Of a DNA stretch of 64,000 nucleotides, positions 42,230 to 54,723 are shown piece by piece. A program made the translations under genes and the position numbers. The notes under the pieces are model-generated. The model saw only the letters and a program-made list of their open reading frames with translations, made no database searches and was not told where the DNA came from. The DNA lies in contig JAKCOZ010000001.1 of NCBI GenBank assembly GCA_022605955.1, forward strand, positions 21,816,146 to 21,880,145, in the 5' to 3' direction. Source of the DNA: Rallus limicola (lineage: Eukaryota; Chordata; Aves; Gruiformes; Rallidae). Every line of letters begins with the position of its first letter. Positions within the stretch are counted from its first letter, which is position 1.

Positions 42230-45200
42230 CGGGGGAACAAAGGGGAAAGGAGGGAAGAGCGCATTCTTTACCAAGAGAAATCTAGGGCCTTGATCTTGGG
42301 GTAGAGCTGCTTTAGCTGAAGGAGCATGCCTGTAACCAGTGGTTCTGGAGAAGGACATGGCCCTCAGAGACAGCGTTGGGGTTACCTGCCATCATTCAGC
42401 ATGCTGAACACCCAGATCCATACCTGCCCCAGAGTTAGCCCGACCTCGGCATCTGTTCCACCTCACATGCAGGTACTAACTGAGGTAATGGTGCTACCAC
42501 CTTGTTTTACACCAATGCGTGCAGGCTGCCTGTTAGTCTGCCTGGCAAGTGTGCAGGGAGCAGCAGGAGAGACAGATCCCGAAAGGGGAACACCACTGTG
42601 ATCAGGAGAGACAGGGTCAGACCTTGGGAGACTTGCCCTTTCACACGTACTTAGTTCTTAGGGATGATAATCTGATTGCAGGACAGTAGTAACCCAAGTA
42701 GTAATGGTTCCTGTAGGGGGTGCTGATTAGCATGATCTCCAGGGAGGGGTTACCTTCACTCTGCAGGGTAAGGAGTACCTCTGGAGTTTGCATACCCAGT
42801 ACCAGCTGAGAAATATCTGAAGAAAGGGAGCTGTTCTAGAGAGATCTGTTGATAATCCCAGTTTTATCAGATAGCTCTATGCCAGATACTTGGGGGAGTA
42901 TGGGAGGGCCAGAATTCCTGTGTTCCTAGAGAGGTGCCTTAGCCCCAGGCAGGTATGTGACACCTGTCTTTGGGTATGGTGGGCAAGGCAGCTTTCAACC
43001 CTGGGTCTCCTGTGGTAATGTCCTCAGGGTGGCATCCAGATAATCTGGATCACCTTTTCCCGTAGTCTTGGTGTTTCAACTCAGAATGGAAGAGTAAGTG
43101 AAGTGGTGGGATGCAGTGCTCCTGTCTCTGCATTTAGACATTTTGGTGGTAACCTGGTAATCCCACAAGTCACTTGGGGAAACAGTTTGATCTTGCTGTG
43201 GGGATGGTGCCACATTATGGTGGAAGCTCTGTTCTTAATCAGCGCAGAAGCCGTGAGGGGAAAAACAAGTCTGCAACATCACTTGGCAACACAATTATTA
43301 TAATAGGGTTTGCTTCTTCCTACACTGCCCAACTAAATTATTTTGTCCATATGGTGGAGCTACTCTGTTTTTAACTGGTTCTTCCTGCCCCTTCACCAGA
43401 TGGCTGTTTTTATGCAGGACCTCACAGCTCTTGTGCATTGTGCCTTGCTGAGCAGAGAGCAGGGAAAGGATCTACAGGTGGAAGCAGGCTCAGGACATGC
43501 ACTGCCAGCCTGGATCACTGAGGAGCGAACATATCTGGAGCTGGACATAGGCATCATTAGTAAAATGAGTATTTAGATATTATCAAATTGGATAGCTCAA
43601 AGCTGGCATCCTGTTTATTTTTGGTGGTCATAAGATTTTGATGAGAGCACGGAGGTGTAACGGACTGCACACCGAAGTCTTCCCCTCTTGGGTTGCCAGC
43701 TCACTTCAGGCCTGACCTGTAACAGCTCACTGTCATCCTTGTCTTAGGTGCTAAGCACAGCTCTGCTAATACCTTCCAATCCTGTCTGTCTTCTTGCTAT
43801 TTTTGTCTTCTTAGGGCAGGGCACCTACCTGTAAGCTTACTGTTGTGCTCCAGCTACCAAAGGATCCCTGTCCTGCACCACAGTGTGCCTCTGCTCTGCA
43901 AGCATCCTTGTGATGCCAAGGGCATGGGGAGTTAAAAAAAAAACTAAATCAGAAATGCCTGTAAAAAATAAAAAAGACATACAGACATTTCAACAGTAGG
44001 TCCAAAGTGTTTAATAAAGATAAATCACTTCAAAAATTTACACTTAAAGAAAAAATAGCCCACCTGGGTTCTGGGTAGCCTTGTGCTCTGCATCTGTATT
44101 CAAGGGCCTTCTGCATTTGCTTTTAGTCTGCTTTTCTAACGACATGAAATGTATGTGATCACACTGCTGCTGTGTTCCCCTTAACTTTTGAATCCAGTGG
44201 ACAAATTCAAGCAAATTTGATGCAGGGGGAGAGATCTCAGTGGTATTGAGTTCTACATGTTTCATGAAAATAGGCAGCTGGGCAGAGACCCTGTTAATGC
44301 ATGCCCCGGGGGAAAGGCTGCAGTGTCAGCTTGCCAGTTAATATACACTGTTGGAGGAGTGTCTCTGTGCAGGAGCTCAGTCCCAAGACCCCCATCTGTA
44401 GGAAACAGCTGAAGTCTTTCTCTGGCCTTTTCTTTTTCAATTTTCTTTTTTTTCATTGGGTGAGACTTGAAAATAAAAATAACACTTTTCATCTTCAAAG
44501 GGCTTTACAAACATCAGCTAATTAATCCTTCCCTCATCTAGTTTGCTGCTTCAAGGGAGAGTGGAAAAGCAGGGATTTTTCTAAAAGTGAGTGAGATGGA
44601 TCCTCAGAGGGCCCGTCTCAATCCTGGAGGGTTTGCGGCTGTTGCTCCACTCCAGAGCATGCAGATCTGTACCACGTTGTTGTTTGCTCTTTGTTTCTGT
44701 AGCAAATAAATGAACAATAGAATTCAAAGAACGGACCAAGAGATGTCCCCAAACACATATGCCCCAGCCTATGTGTAAACCATCAGCCTGAAAATACTGC
44801 AAATTGGCTTAATCAGGAGAGAAAGAAAATTCCCATAATTCAATTTTTAGATCTTTAAAATTGATCACACATGAGATCATCAAATTTTCTCATAAATTAC
44901 CTTGAAAACACAAGGTAAACACTGTACTTTTTTTGATGTCACTGAAGATCTTGTAGGCATTGTCAAACCCAGAAGCTTTAGACATGTCCCATTCCAGCTG
45001 TCCTCCCCCTTGGTCCATCACACTGTACATGGGTACCGTGTCAGCCCTGCTGCTGATGTGACGGGAAACCATTACCTCATGGATGTGGGGGAGGAGGAGC
45101 ACTGCGCTGAGACTGGTCCGCTCCCATGGCTGAAAGAACATAACTACAAACAGGCCTGGCATTGGAGAAGACAGCATAGTGGGTGTGGGTGGGAGGAGGG

Positions 45201-45666
45201 CACAGAGCACAGCCAGGTCTGACAGAGGTACCAGGATCATCTCTAGTCACAGGGGTGTGGTGTGGAGCGCAAGGGTTCAGTAATGAGGTACCCCATTGAG
45301 TGGAAGATGGAAGCTATAAAGAGGAGGGGCGAGCTGATCTGGAGGTGCCCACAGGTGGAACATTTATGCCACAGTCAGCACTGAAGGCTGCAGGTCACTG
45401 TTACAGCCATCCTATGCTGCTTCCCTGAGGGCTTCGCTGAGGGAAGCCTCATCTAAATGAAGTACATGCTCATAGGAGTTTGCGGGGAGTTTGAGAAAGG
45501 TTTAGCTCTCGCTGCATGTGGAGGAGAGGTTCTGCGTGGCACCTGTGGTACATAGAAACCAATATCCACTCGGGTCCATTGTGGTTTCTTTCCAGCATCC
45601 TCACCACTGTTGTGGATCCAACTCAGAAATAAAGCTTTAGGGATGGACTAATGCTCTGTGATTTAT

Positions 45667-45682
45667 GGGGGGGGGGGGGGGG
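45667..45682 (+). repeat. G16 homopolymer
   Basis: Sixteen consecutive G bases between TTTAT and AGGATTAG. Length is likely polymorphic. Confidence 0.9.
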
Positions 45683-48600
45683 AGGATTAGCCCCTTCATA
45701 ACCATTTGGGCACACATTAGAGTATTTTGGTGTGGTTGGGCATGGTTGCATTCAATACAGTGCGTTAGTGTGGAAGGGACCAGGTGCTGTGCTTTTGCAT
45801 TTCCTTGGCAGCATGAAGGAAGCCTACATCTCCCTGGTTTTTCTGGGTCTGACCTGTGCCTAGTTTTCAGGATTCGTAGGTGAGCATCTCATTGCTCAGC
45901 AACTGCACAACCTCTCTCCTTTCTAGGTTTCTTTCTCAAGAGAAATTCTGTACTTAATTTCCTCCTGAGTTGTACTGGCTTTCCAAGGTGATTCTCTCTT
46001 CGTTAGTGTTCAGTGGGTGTGAACTTTTCCGGGGTCCCAAACAGGATGTATGTACAACTTGGTGTCATTGTGTGACTTTTGTAATGCAAACTTTTTGCTC
46101 TTGTCAGCAGATTTTTTTCTAGTCCACTTTGCATCAACACAGAGTTCTCTTGCAGATATGGTGACAATGATTTTAGTATTGTTAGAGCATGAATTCATTA
46201 TAAATTTGGGTGGGAGAGAGAAAAAAGCAAGAACAGAAAATAGGTCTCAGATCTGAGGCTTGAAGTATTTCTCACTATTGTTTCTGCAGCCGGGGTTTCC
46301 CTTAGTTTATACATATTTACTATTATTTTACAACTGAAAGGCATGGATCCACATATACTGCAGAAGGAATAGATGGTGATTACAGAGTGCAGGTTCTCAA
46401 ACTATTTTAGGTTTCCCCAAAGCAAAACAAATAGTAAAAAAAGACCTTCAGGCTTCCCTGCATCAGAAACTTGAGGCTGTACTTTGAGTAGAAACATAGA
46501 GAGTTCCCAGCAAATTCATTGTCTTGGAATCATCGTCTTGTGCTTCCCCTGCCCATCTCTGCATAACTCTTAATTTGGCTGCCCGTGTCTGCATGCATAA
46601 ATGTGCAAGAAATGAGCGCAGAGTGGCTCTTGAAGCCTTGGTTGGGTTTGCTGGACTAGTAGATAAGAAAAAGAAGGAAAAAATAAAGTAATTTTTCTTT
46701 TACACTGAGAAATTCAGATCAGGCATCAGGGAGACGCAGTAAACAAGGAGCCGGGTGTTGCTGTTTTTAGACAGGCTCTGTTCGGAGTAGGATTGCGCTT
46801 TAGGAGGTGTTAAGTATGTTCAGCAACACTGGCATTTTATTTCAGTTGGATGAAGATCCAAAAGTAAATCTGAGCCCTTCATGAATGGAAATGGTCTTCC
46901 CCCAAGTGCCCCTACCTTGGTTCTCTGTCTCGCTTAGTGGATGTAAAGACCCTCATCCCTCCTACCATACCTTAACCTCTGCTGAGAGGTGGCAGCTTCT
47001 CATGTCAGGTTAAGGAAGGAGGAAAGCCCTCAAGCTGCCTTTCCCTGGCCACGCAGCCCTGCGGGGTTCACAGAAGTTGTGCCACTTAATCCTTCAGCCG
47101 TTGTGGCATGTTGCAGTGTGGTGGCAATGAGCGTAAACAAAATACATAATTAATAAAGCGACGGTGGTTTCATTTGATGCTTGGCGAGGGTAGGATGTGA
47201 GCAGAAGCAGCAGGGTAATTATAGATGTGAAAAATGAGGCAGGAACATGCGGTAACCTTTCTAGGTTAGCTGTCCCCATGATCGATGGCCTACATTGTTT
47301 TCTTGCTAACCTTTCAGTGAACCTCCCCTTAGAATAACGGGGGAAATACAGTTATTCCCTTCCCCGCCTTTTTTGTTGGTAAAGCACTCATGTACCACCT
47401 TATTATTGCATTCTAAATATTGTCATGTGCTGGTATTGAATCATATGGCTGGTAGTGAGCTGGACCTCGTACAGGGACCTTTCCATCCTACCAGCTGCAG
47501 GCCACCTGCCCATGGTGGTTGGCGCAACGGCACTGACTCTCACACTCCTGGTTAAACCAAAAAGACCACTTTTCACAACTAAAATAGGTGCTGGGGCAGC
47601 TGCGAGGACAGAGGTGGGCATGGGTAAAGGAGGTAACTAAACCAAAGGTGTACACTAAGGTTTTTGGTGGAGGGACGAGGAAGCTCCAAGATGTTGGGGT
47701 GGTGGGCTTACAGCTGGTGGCACTGGCCTGGGTGAAAGTATCTTTAAGGGGAGTTGTTGGTCCATTTGCATCCCCTGCGGCTTTGAATGTACAGTGGTTT
47801 TACCTATCAAAGCCAAACTTGCTCTTGTTTTCAGTAATTTCTAAGACAGCCCTCAAGTGATGAGGTTTCTGAGAGCTGCGGTCAAGTTTACAAAGCCCAA
47901 ACTCCTCTGTCAGGAAAATGGTTCAATTCAGGTATTCCAGGGGGGAGCATGTGATACACACCAGATAAGATTTCAACATGTGAAAAAATGCAAAGAATCC
48001 CAAGAAATGTTCTTGAACCCTGTGATTGACTTATAGCAGAGGGCTGAATGGTTCCAGGCAGTCACAGTAATTGAAGATATGAATGTATACATAAGAGAGC
48101 CTCTTCTTTCAAAAAAGGGTGGTGGATCTTTGCCTTCATGGCCTGGGAAGTACTTTTGATTGTTGTATTTATTTCTCTGGAGTAATTACTAAACTTCCCC
48201 TCAGCCAAAAGCAATCCTGATATATGGGGATTTCTTCGCCCTTTACAAGGACACTACTGGCTACTTGCAAAACAGTCAAATTAAGAAATGACATCCGTAC
48301 CGCAGCGCGATCCAAGGACAAATTACAAGTTAAAATTAATCAGACGGGAATCAGTCCAAATTCCCCTCGTACATGGCAAGGAGGAGGAAACGTTTTGTTT
48401 GTATGGGGGTTTTTTTCGGCAATTTTTGTCTCTCCAAAATTGTTGTCATGGCCATCTAGGATTTTAACATGCAGGAAATGTTTATGTTTTTTCAGAACAC
48501 TGGGATAGCTTTAAGAATTTGTTTTGGCAAGAAAAAAATGAAACTGTAAAAGGAGACATTTGAAGAGTCCCAGAAACAAATATATGACTATGTGTTGACA

Positions 48601-49180
48601 TGTTATGAAGGTGTTGGGAGCGACTCCTTGCTTAAAACTGTGTTGAAATTTGCACTTACTATGGATTTAAATTCATCAGCTTCACACTTTAATGATTGAA
48701 TTTAGTCTCCTGGTTTGGTACAGAGATGCATTGGAGAACAATTGAATTTTCCATATGACGGCTTTAAATAACAAATGAACTTAACTTTGCGAAGACTTTA
48801 CGTTAAAAGTCTTCCTTTTGAAGCATTGCCATTCTTGTGAACATACTTACTTTGGGACTGTTTGCACACCTCGTGTGTATTCTTGCTTGTATTCTGGTTT
48901 TCTGTCCATCAGGAGAGCTGAGTGGAGTTCTGAAGTGGAGCAAGGGCTGGTGGGTGTGGCAGGAGCAGTGGGTGGGGTAGGTGGGGACTAGGGGAGCTGG
49001 CATGGGAGATGTGATATGGGAGGAACGGGGCTCTGCTTGCTGCAGACCAAACACTGGTCCCTCCGAGCCCTTGGGATACTGTTTGCCATGACCACTGTGC
49101 ACTGGGGCTCAGTGAGGAGCAGGGGGGTCCCTGGTTCCCTTTGGTGCTCAGGTTTGTGCTTGAGAGCTTTGGACATTTAC

Positions 49181-49265
49181 CATAGAATCGGAGAATATCT
49201 CGTGTTGGAAGGGACCCATAAAGGTTATCAAGGAGTCCATACCAAGGTCCACACTGATGCAGTGC
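49181..49265 (-). mobile_element. CR1 LINE 3'-end fragment, minus orientation
   Basis: CATAGAATCGGAGAATATCT followed by TTGGAAGGGACCCATAAAGG is the reverse complement of the CR1 3' terminus, including the ATTCTATG-type end octamer. Similarity fades within about 85 bases, so this is a very short 5'-truncated insertion or a remnant of one. Confidence 0.8.
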
Positions 49266-51470
49266 ATGCTAGAAGGGTGTTTGTGTGCTGGCTCGTTGAG
49301 GGCAGCTGTGTGTCGTCAGCAGCCTGAGTTTTTAGCACTGATCCTTTGTCCTTCCTGCAGATTTGCTTAAGCCTTACTTTATTGTACTCCTTACGTAACC
49401 AACAGTTGGATACCAGCAGCCCAGGCTGCAGGGGCTTCCCAGCGGGCAGCTTGCATCTGTGGGCTCGCTCCTGTTCCTGTCAGCTGCAGCATTCAGACTG
49501 CCAGTGGTCACCCTGGTGGGTCTGGGACTGTCTTCTATGCAGGCTTGGTTGGAGACACCAGCTTAGCACGTGTTGAGCAGCAAGTTCCAGAGTTTATTTT
49601 TCCAGGTGATGAGGGATCCCAAATCAGGTTGCAAGACTTTCAGGGCATGGACTATTTTCTTGTGCTTTTTTACAGCAACTAGTATATAGTAGGGCTCTGC
49701 TTAACCCTTACACATTTTAGCCCTAGTATAAATACAATAAAAATAAGTTAAATCTGAGTAGACTTGTGTTTCTGCAGTGGAAGAGGAATATTTTTCCGTG
49801 GTACTGGGCCCAGATGCTCGCATAGGGAGCTGTTGTCACCCCACTCTGCTCTGCAAGCTGTGTTGATTCAAGTAGGGCTTGGCTTAAAGGTAGAAATTTG
49901 CAGAGGAATAGAAATTCTGGGGTGTCCCTGCTGTTCCCAACCACGTGTACCTCCACGTGCAGGTGGGCAGGCATTCTCAGGCTTTTCCTAAAACTTGTTT
50001 GTAGACCAGGCAGGCCCGCGTGGGGCATTGAAGTGGGCCTTGGATTTTGTGAGCTCTTTCCGACACACTGTCTTGCTGGGTGACATTTACAGGTCATTTT
50101 GCCTCAAAATCTGCCTCGCCTCAGCAGTACGCATCTCTTTTGAAAGAGCTTTTGAATCCCTGTATTATTGTTACTGATGCTCCCAAATATCATAAGTAAA
50201 AAAGGTTTTGGTTTAATAGATACAGCACTCAGTTCGCAAGGACCCCAATTTATTTTCCTGGCTTTGCTACGCTCTCTGTATGATCTTGGGCGAACTGTTC
50301 CACCAATCTGTTCCCCTGTCACCACACATCACCTTAGATCATCAATTCTCTGGACCAGACGCAGTCCCTTAGCACACCGTCTTTTAGCGTCTAGCATTAC
50401 GGGGCTCCAGCCTCCGCTGGGACTTCTGCATGTTACAGAAATACAAATAGTTGCTGCTAATAATAATATTAAATCTGCGTGGCTCTTCAGAGATAAGCAA
50501 AGGGCAATGCTCTTTCCTCCAAGGAGCAGGCAGGATAAGTACTTTATTTTTGTCTTTGCCTTTCTCTAATTAAAAAAAAAAGCAGCCAGTAGACATGATT
50601 AAAAGAAAAAAAAAAAAGGAGGCTGTAGTAATTCAATATTTCTAGCCTCAGACCTGCTACTTGCTCTGTGAATCCAGTCTTAGGACCATGGCCGAGGCTG
50701 GTTCGTATCCGTGTTTGCCAGGGGTAGAAATCATTCAGAGCCATATTGGCAGTTGTCTCCGTATTCAGTCTAATCCCAGAAAACCCCCATGCAGCTTGCT
50801 GCAACTTTCAGTACGTGCTGTGAACAAGTCTTGGGGACTGTTATAGATATGAGGAGCTTTGCTTGGCTGATACGTGGCAGGACTCTGGGCTGGAACGATA
50901 AGGGTTTGGGATGGAGCTGAGTGTGGCAGAATGGGAGACCATCGGAGACGAAAAGTCAACTCTTGACTGTCTCTGTGCGCTTTGGGATTTTTTCACTTAT
51001 TTCACTTCCAAAGAAGTGCTACAGCAACAACAAGAGGTCTTAAATATTCAACAATGAAAACAATAGATTTGAAAAGGAAAACAAAAAGTTAGAGCCAGCT
51101 CTGGCATTGGTGGACATTTGGCTCTGAGGGAAGCGAGAACAGCTTGGATTTGCATAAATTGCATAGTGCAGGTCAGAAATCAGAGTCAGAATTATGCTTT
51201 CATTGCAGTGGCATGAATGGGAGCACATAATTGGCATTTTTCCCTTGATCAGTTGCCTCCTTCAGGGGTTCTCTGCACCCAATACGATGCGGCTCATGCA
51301 TTCACTGCTTGGCATGGATAGGGCTTTTGTTTTCAACTTACGAATTTTCTATTCTCTGATTTCTTCCATAACCTGGGAAAGCCCCAACCCTCCCCCCCTC
51401 CCCATGCATCACCCTTTGTTTCAGAGAACAACCCGAGGTAACACTGTGCTGAATGTAGCTGCTGTTGCAT

Positions 51471-51515
<45 letters not shown>
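51471..51515 (+). repeat. (CA)n dinucleotide microsatellite
   Basis: CACACGCGCG leads into about 17 uninterrupted CA units and then a C run. The CGCG interruption at the left end may reflect CA-to-CG changes. It is a standard avian microsatellite. Confidence 0.93.
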
Positions 51516-51517
<2 letters not shown>

Positions 51518-53811
51518 CCGCATGTTTCTGCATTTCTGGGTCAGCATGGAGCTGATGACCCCTGGGGGTGTGATGGTCATGGTGCTCAGCGTTGTGCACC
51601 TTCTCTGAAGTTCACCGAGTCCTGCCTTTCTGAGTCCGAAGAGACGAGTGGGACTGGGATCAATCAATCCAGCAGCTCTTCCTCCAGGGGTGTACAAAGA
51701 CACACTTCTGGGCAGGACAAGCTTAGTACATCTCTTGGCTGACCCAGGACCTAGCTTTCTTTTCCATTATTGGGCTTAAAAGCTTTTCTTGCCTCTTATG
51801 ATTTCCTGCTCAAGTGCAACAGGGACTTGCTAGCAGATTCAGATTCAGCAAAGCACTCAAATGCATCCTCAACTTTCGTTGCCTCCAGTGCCCTCCCTTA
51901 TCAGGACTTGGGCACGTATTGGCTTCAAGTGATGCAAATGGTGAGGGGTTTCGCTGAACTGGAGTCGCAGCCTCCAGCACGTATTCTACTGCTCAAAAGT
52001 CCTGTCCTTTCAGACATCAGCAGCCACATGAAAGCCTTTCCGGATGGATGTCAGGTTCTGGTCCTCCTCCCCACGTAGCTCCCAGTCATCCTGGATGCAT
52101 CTTCACAGCTTCTCTCTCTGTGGAGCTGTTGGCCAGACCAAATGCCAAGTGTCACTTGGCCACATCCCATCCTTTCCTGGGACCATACCCATCCTGTCAT
52201 TGATCTCAGATCCACCCAGCAGCAAAGGCAAATAGCGACTAACAGCTATTGATGGCTGAGACCTGCCTCTTCATTTATCCACAGACAAATGTTTTAACCT
52301 GTCGGCACGAAAAATCATATTGATTGGAGAGATTTTCTTTTATTCCTTGGGTCTGTTAATGGAAAGGATGAGTCCTCCTTTAATATCTTCCTGCCATGGG
52401 CTCAGTTCTACTGTACCTTGTCCGAAAAGGCTTTTATTTTCAAGGCATAGAGAAAATGATGTTTATAAAATATAAACTACGGGAATTTTCATTCCCCTCT
52501 GGCTTTAGGAGGAGGAGAGCAGCTGGTAGAGAGTGGATGAGAAAGGCTTTATCTGCTATATTTTGGTTACTGCGCTTTGAGTGATGGGTTTAATAATTGA
52601 TAGAGCAATTTAGCAATGATCCATAATCCTGAAAGAAGCCTACGCTCCAGCTCCCTCCCTCCCTCCGAGACTGACAGGCTGCTCTCAGTGTTTTTGTCTG
52701 CAAAATTTCATCCCTTGGTTTCTGTAAACAGCCTGACATGGGAGAGGAGGAAAAAAAGCAACTGTTTCTAAATCTTTTGTCTTGTTTCCACAAACAGCTG
52801 TGCTGCCTTCTCCAGCTCAGGGCTTCAGTCATTGGCTCACATGTTCTTGCCGAAAAGAGCAGGAGGTTTTCTTTCAGGCCCTAACCTAAATGGAATGTAT
52901 ATATGCACTGTATATAGGAGAATAAGAACGGTGCAGAACCTTCTGGCAGGAACCCCTCCCTCCCCCTTTAAATTCAAGCTTTGTTCATGGCTGAATCCAT
53001 CTTTTCTTATCCCCAAACAAGGTGCAGAGTGCAAAGGAGACAGAGGTAAGCAGGGTAGAAGAAGAGACAAGGCTGGCTGTAGGTACAGAGTATGTGTTGA
53101 GGCCGAGGCAGGGTGAAGATGGGGAGGAGGTGCAGCCTGGCAGAAAACTGGGTACAGGCAGAGTCAAGTGAGACATGTTATGTTTTTCCCTGTGTATTAA
53201 ATAGGTGCCAGATTGACAAGAAGTTTTAATTAAGCATGACATAAAGTCAGCTATGCACAGCTTTACTATTCCTTAAAATTACAAGGGGTGAGGTCTTTTG
53301 GGGCACAGCAAAGTTTATGGATGCTCCACCATGGGAGGTCTGTAAGACAAGCTGGCTGAACGCTTGCCAGGAGCGACATAAGCATGGTTGGCCCTATATC
53401 GGGGCAGAGAGGGAAGCGGGTGACTTCCCGAGGTCCAGACTAGCTCTGTTGGTCTCTTGACACCATCCTCGGGAGTATTTTCACCCTTCCCAGTCAACAC
53501 CCTGGTGGAACATGAGCAGTGTCAAGGGGTGGGTAGTTTAGTCTGCCTCTATGATTTATTTCCTATTAAATACCCTTAGTAATGATAGGCTCCCAAGGCT
53601 TGTTCCATAATTATGCCAATCAAGTCCAGAAGTAATTCTTGTGTAACTTGCTCTCTGTTTTTAAAAGACAGAACTGTGTGTGGACACGTGCTAAAAACAG
53701 TTTGGGACCTGCATCTGTACCCGCCAAAACACTCTCAGCTATGTAGTGTTTTGCCTGGATGTAGGAGGATCCTGGTGACCTTCTTGTTTGACAAGTGGGT
53801 CATTACTGCAC

Positions 53812-54560
53812 TATATAGAGTCAGAGTAGCTCAGGAGGAAAGGGGCCTCGTGAGGTTATTTAGCCCAACCTTGTTGCTCAAGGTAGGGTCAACAATGAGA
53901 TTAAGATTAGGACTTTGTCTTGGTAGGTCTTGAAAGTGTCCCACTGTGGTGACTGCACCGTTTCTCCAGCCTGTGCCAGTGGTTCATTTATCTGCACAGT
54001 GGTGGTGTTTTCCCTATCCCCACTGGGAACCTTTCCTGCCTTAGTTTATCGTCTCCATCTCCTGCTGCCCACCTCAGCAAAGAGCCTGACACTTGTCTTC
54101 TTCATGTGGCTGAGAAGGGGGCAGGCAGCTGTCAGGGCCCTCATGACTATCTCCAGTTTGTTCTTGCACTGGGGGTCCCACACTGGACATGGTATCCAGA
54201 TATGGTCTCACAAGTGTGGCTGGAAGTGGCTCATCATGTTCCTTGCTCTGCTGGCCCTGCTTCAGGAAGGCTGTTGGTCCAGCTGCTGCTAGGGTACTCA
54301 TTTCAGCCCACTGCCCCCCAAGTTAAGGTGCTTATCCATCTCATCTGTGAACTCCACCAGGGCTCATCCATCTCAGGGGCACATGATGTGCTTGAGCACA
54401 TCACCAGGTCCCTGCAGTTCAGCATTGCCCATGAACTGGATGAGAGTGCACTCTGCCTCCTCCTCTGGGTCAGTGATGAAGATGTTAAACAAGACCCCTG
54501 CTGGGATAAACCCCTGCAGTACCTCCCTTGTTACCAGCCTCCAGTTTATATTTATGTCCT
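53812..54560 (-). mobile_element. Degenerate CR1 LINE, minus orientation, with reverse-transcriptase remnant
   Basis: Read on the minus strand, about 54375-54567 translates to pieces of the CR1 reverse-transcriptase C-terminal region. These include VLFNIFITDPEEEAECTL, which resembles the family's LFNIFINDL block, followed by a position where the catalytic FADD is replaced by FMGN. The + strand words GATGAAGATGTTAAACAAGA, GGTATCCAGATATGGTCTCA and ATTTAGCCCAACCTTG are complements of well-known CR1 blocks in the usual 3'-to-5' order. The 3' end lies near 53812 and the left limit of similarity near 54560. Many substitutions and indels mark it as old and inactive. Confidence 0.82.
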
Positions 54561-54701
54561 GTAACATAAACTATCACTGAAGGCTGAGTGGATCCAGCTT
54601 CCAGTCCTCTGAGCTGATACAGATATTTTTTGATGTGTTGCAAACTAATCTAGAGGGGTGGGCAAGGGCAATGTGAGCAATGCAGTGCTGGAGCTACCCT
54701 C

Positions 54702-54723
54702 TGGTGGTGGTCGTGGTGGTGGT
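54702..54723 (+). repeat. Interrupted (GGT)n microsatellite
   Basis: Seven GGT-type units with one TCG interruption. Confidence 0.75.

Larger units (their letters stand above)
28801..45000 (+). other. HIPK2: HIPK2 intron 2, middle part
   Basis: There is no supported gene here. This part contains an A-run (28810-28830), the CpG-dense patch 29112-29424, a GTT repeat (31303-31323), an AT palindrome (33017-33056), an AT-rich stretch with many TAAT cores (34660-34960), the octamer cluster 41799-41928 and the G-run 42207-42229. Several stretches rich in TAATTA-like and ATTTGCAT-like words (about 30700-30860, 36900-37100 and 41430-41960) have the look of developmental-gene noncoding elements. Conservation cannot be judged from one genome. 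Confidence 0.75.

Noticed and set aside
51333..51742. Open frames on both strands over the CA repeat
   Set aside because: A (CA)n tract is open in several frames by its nature; Thr-His or Val-Cys runs are repeat artefacts.
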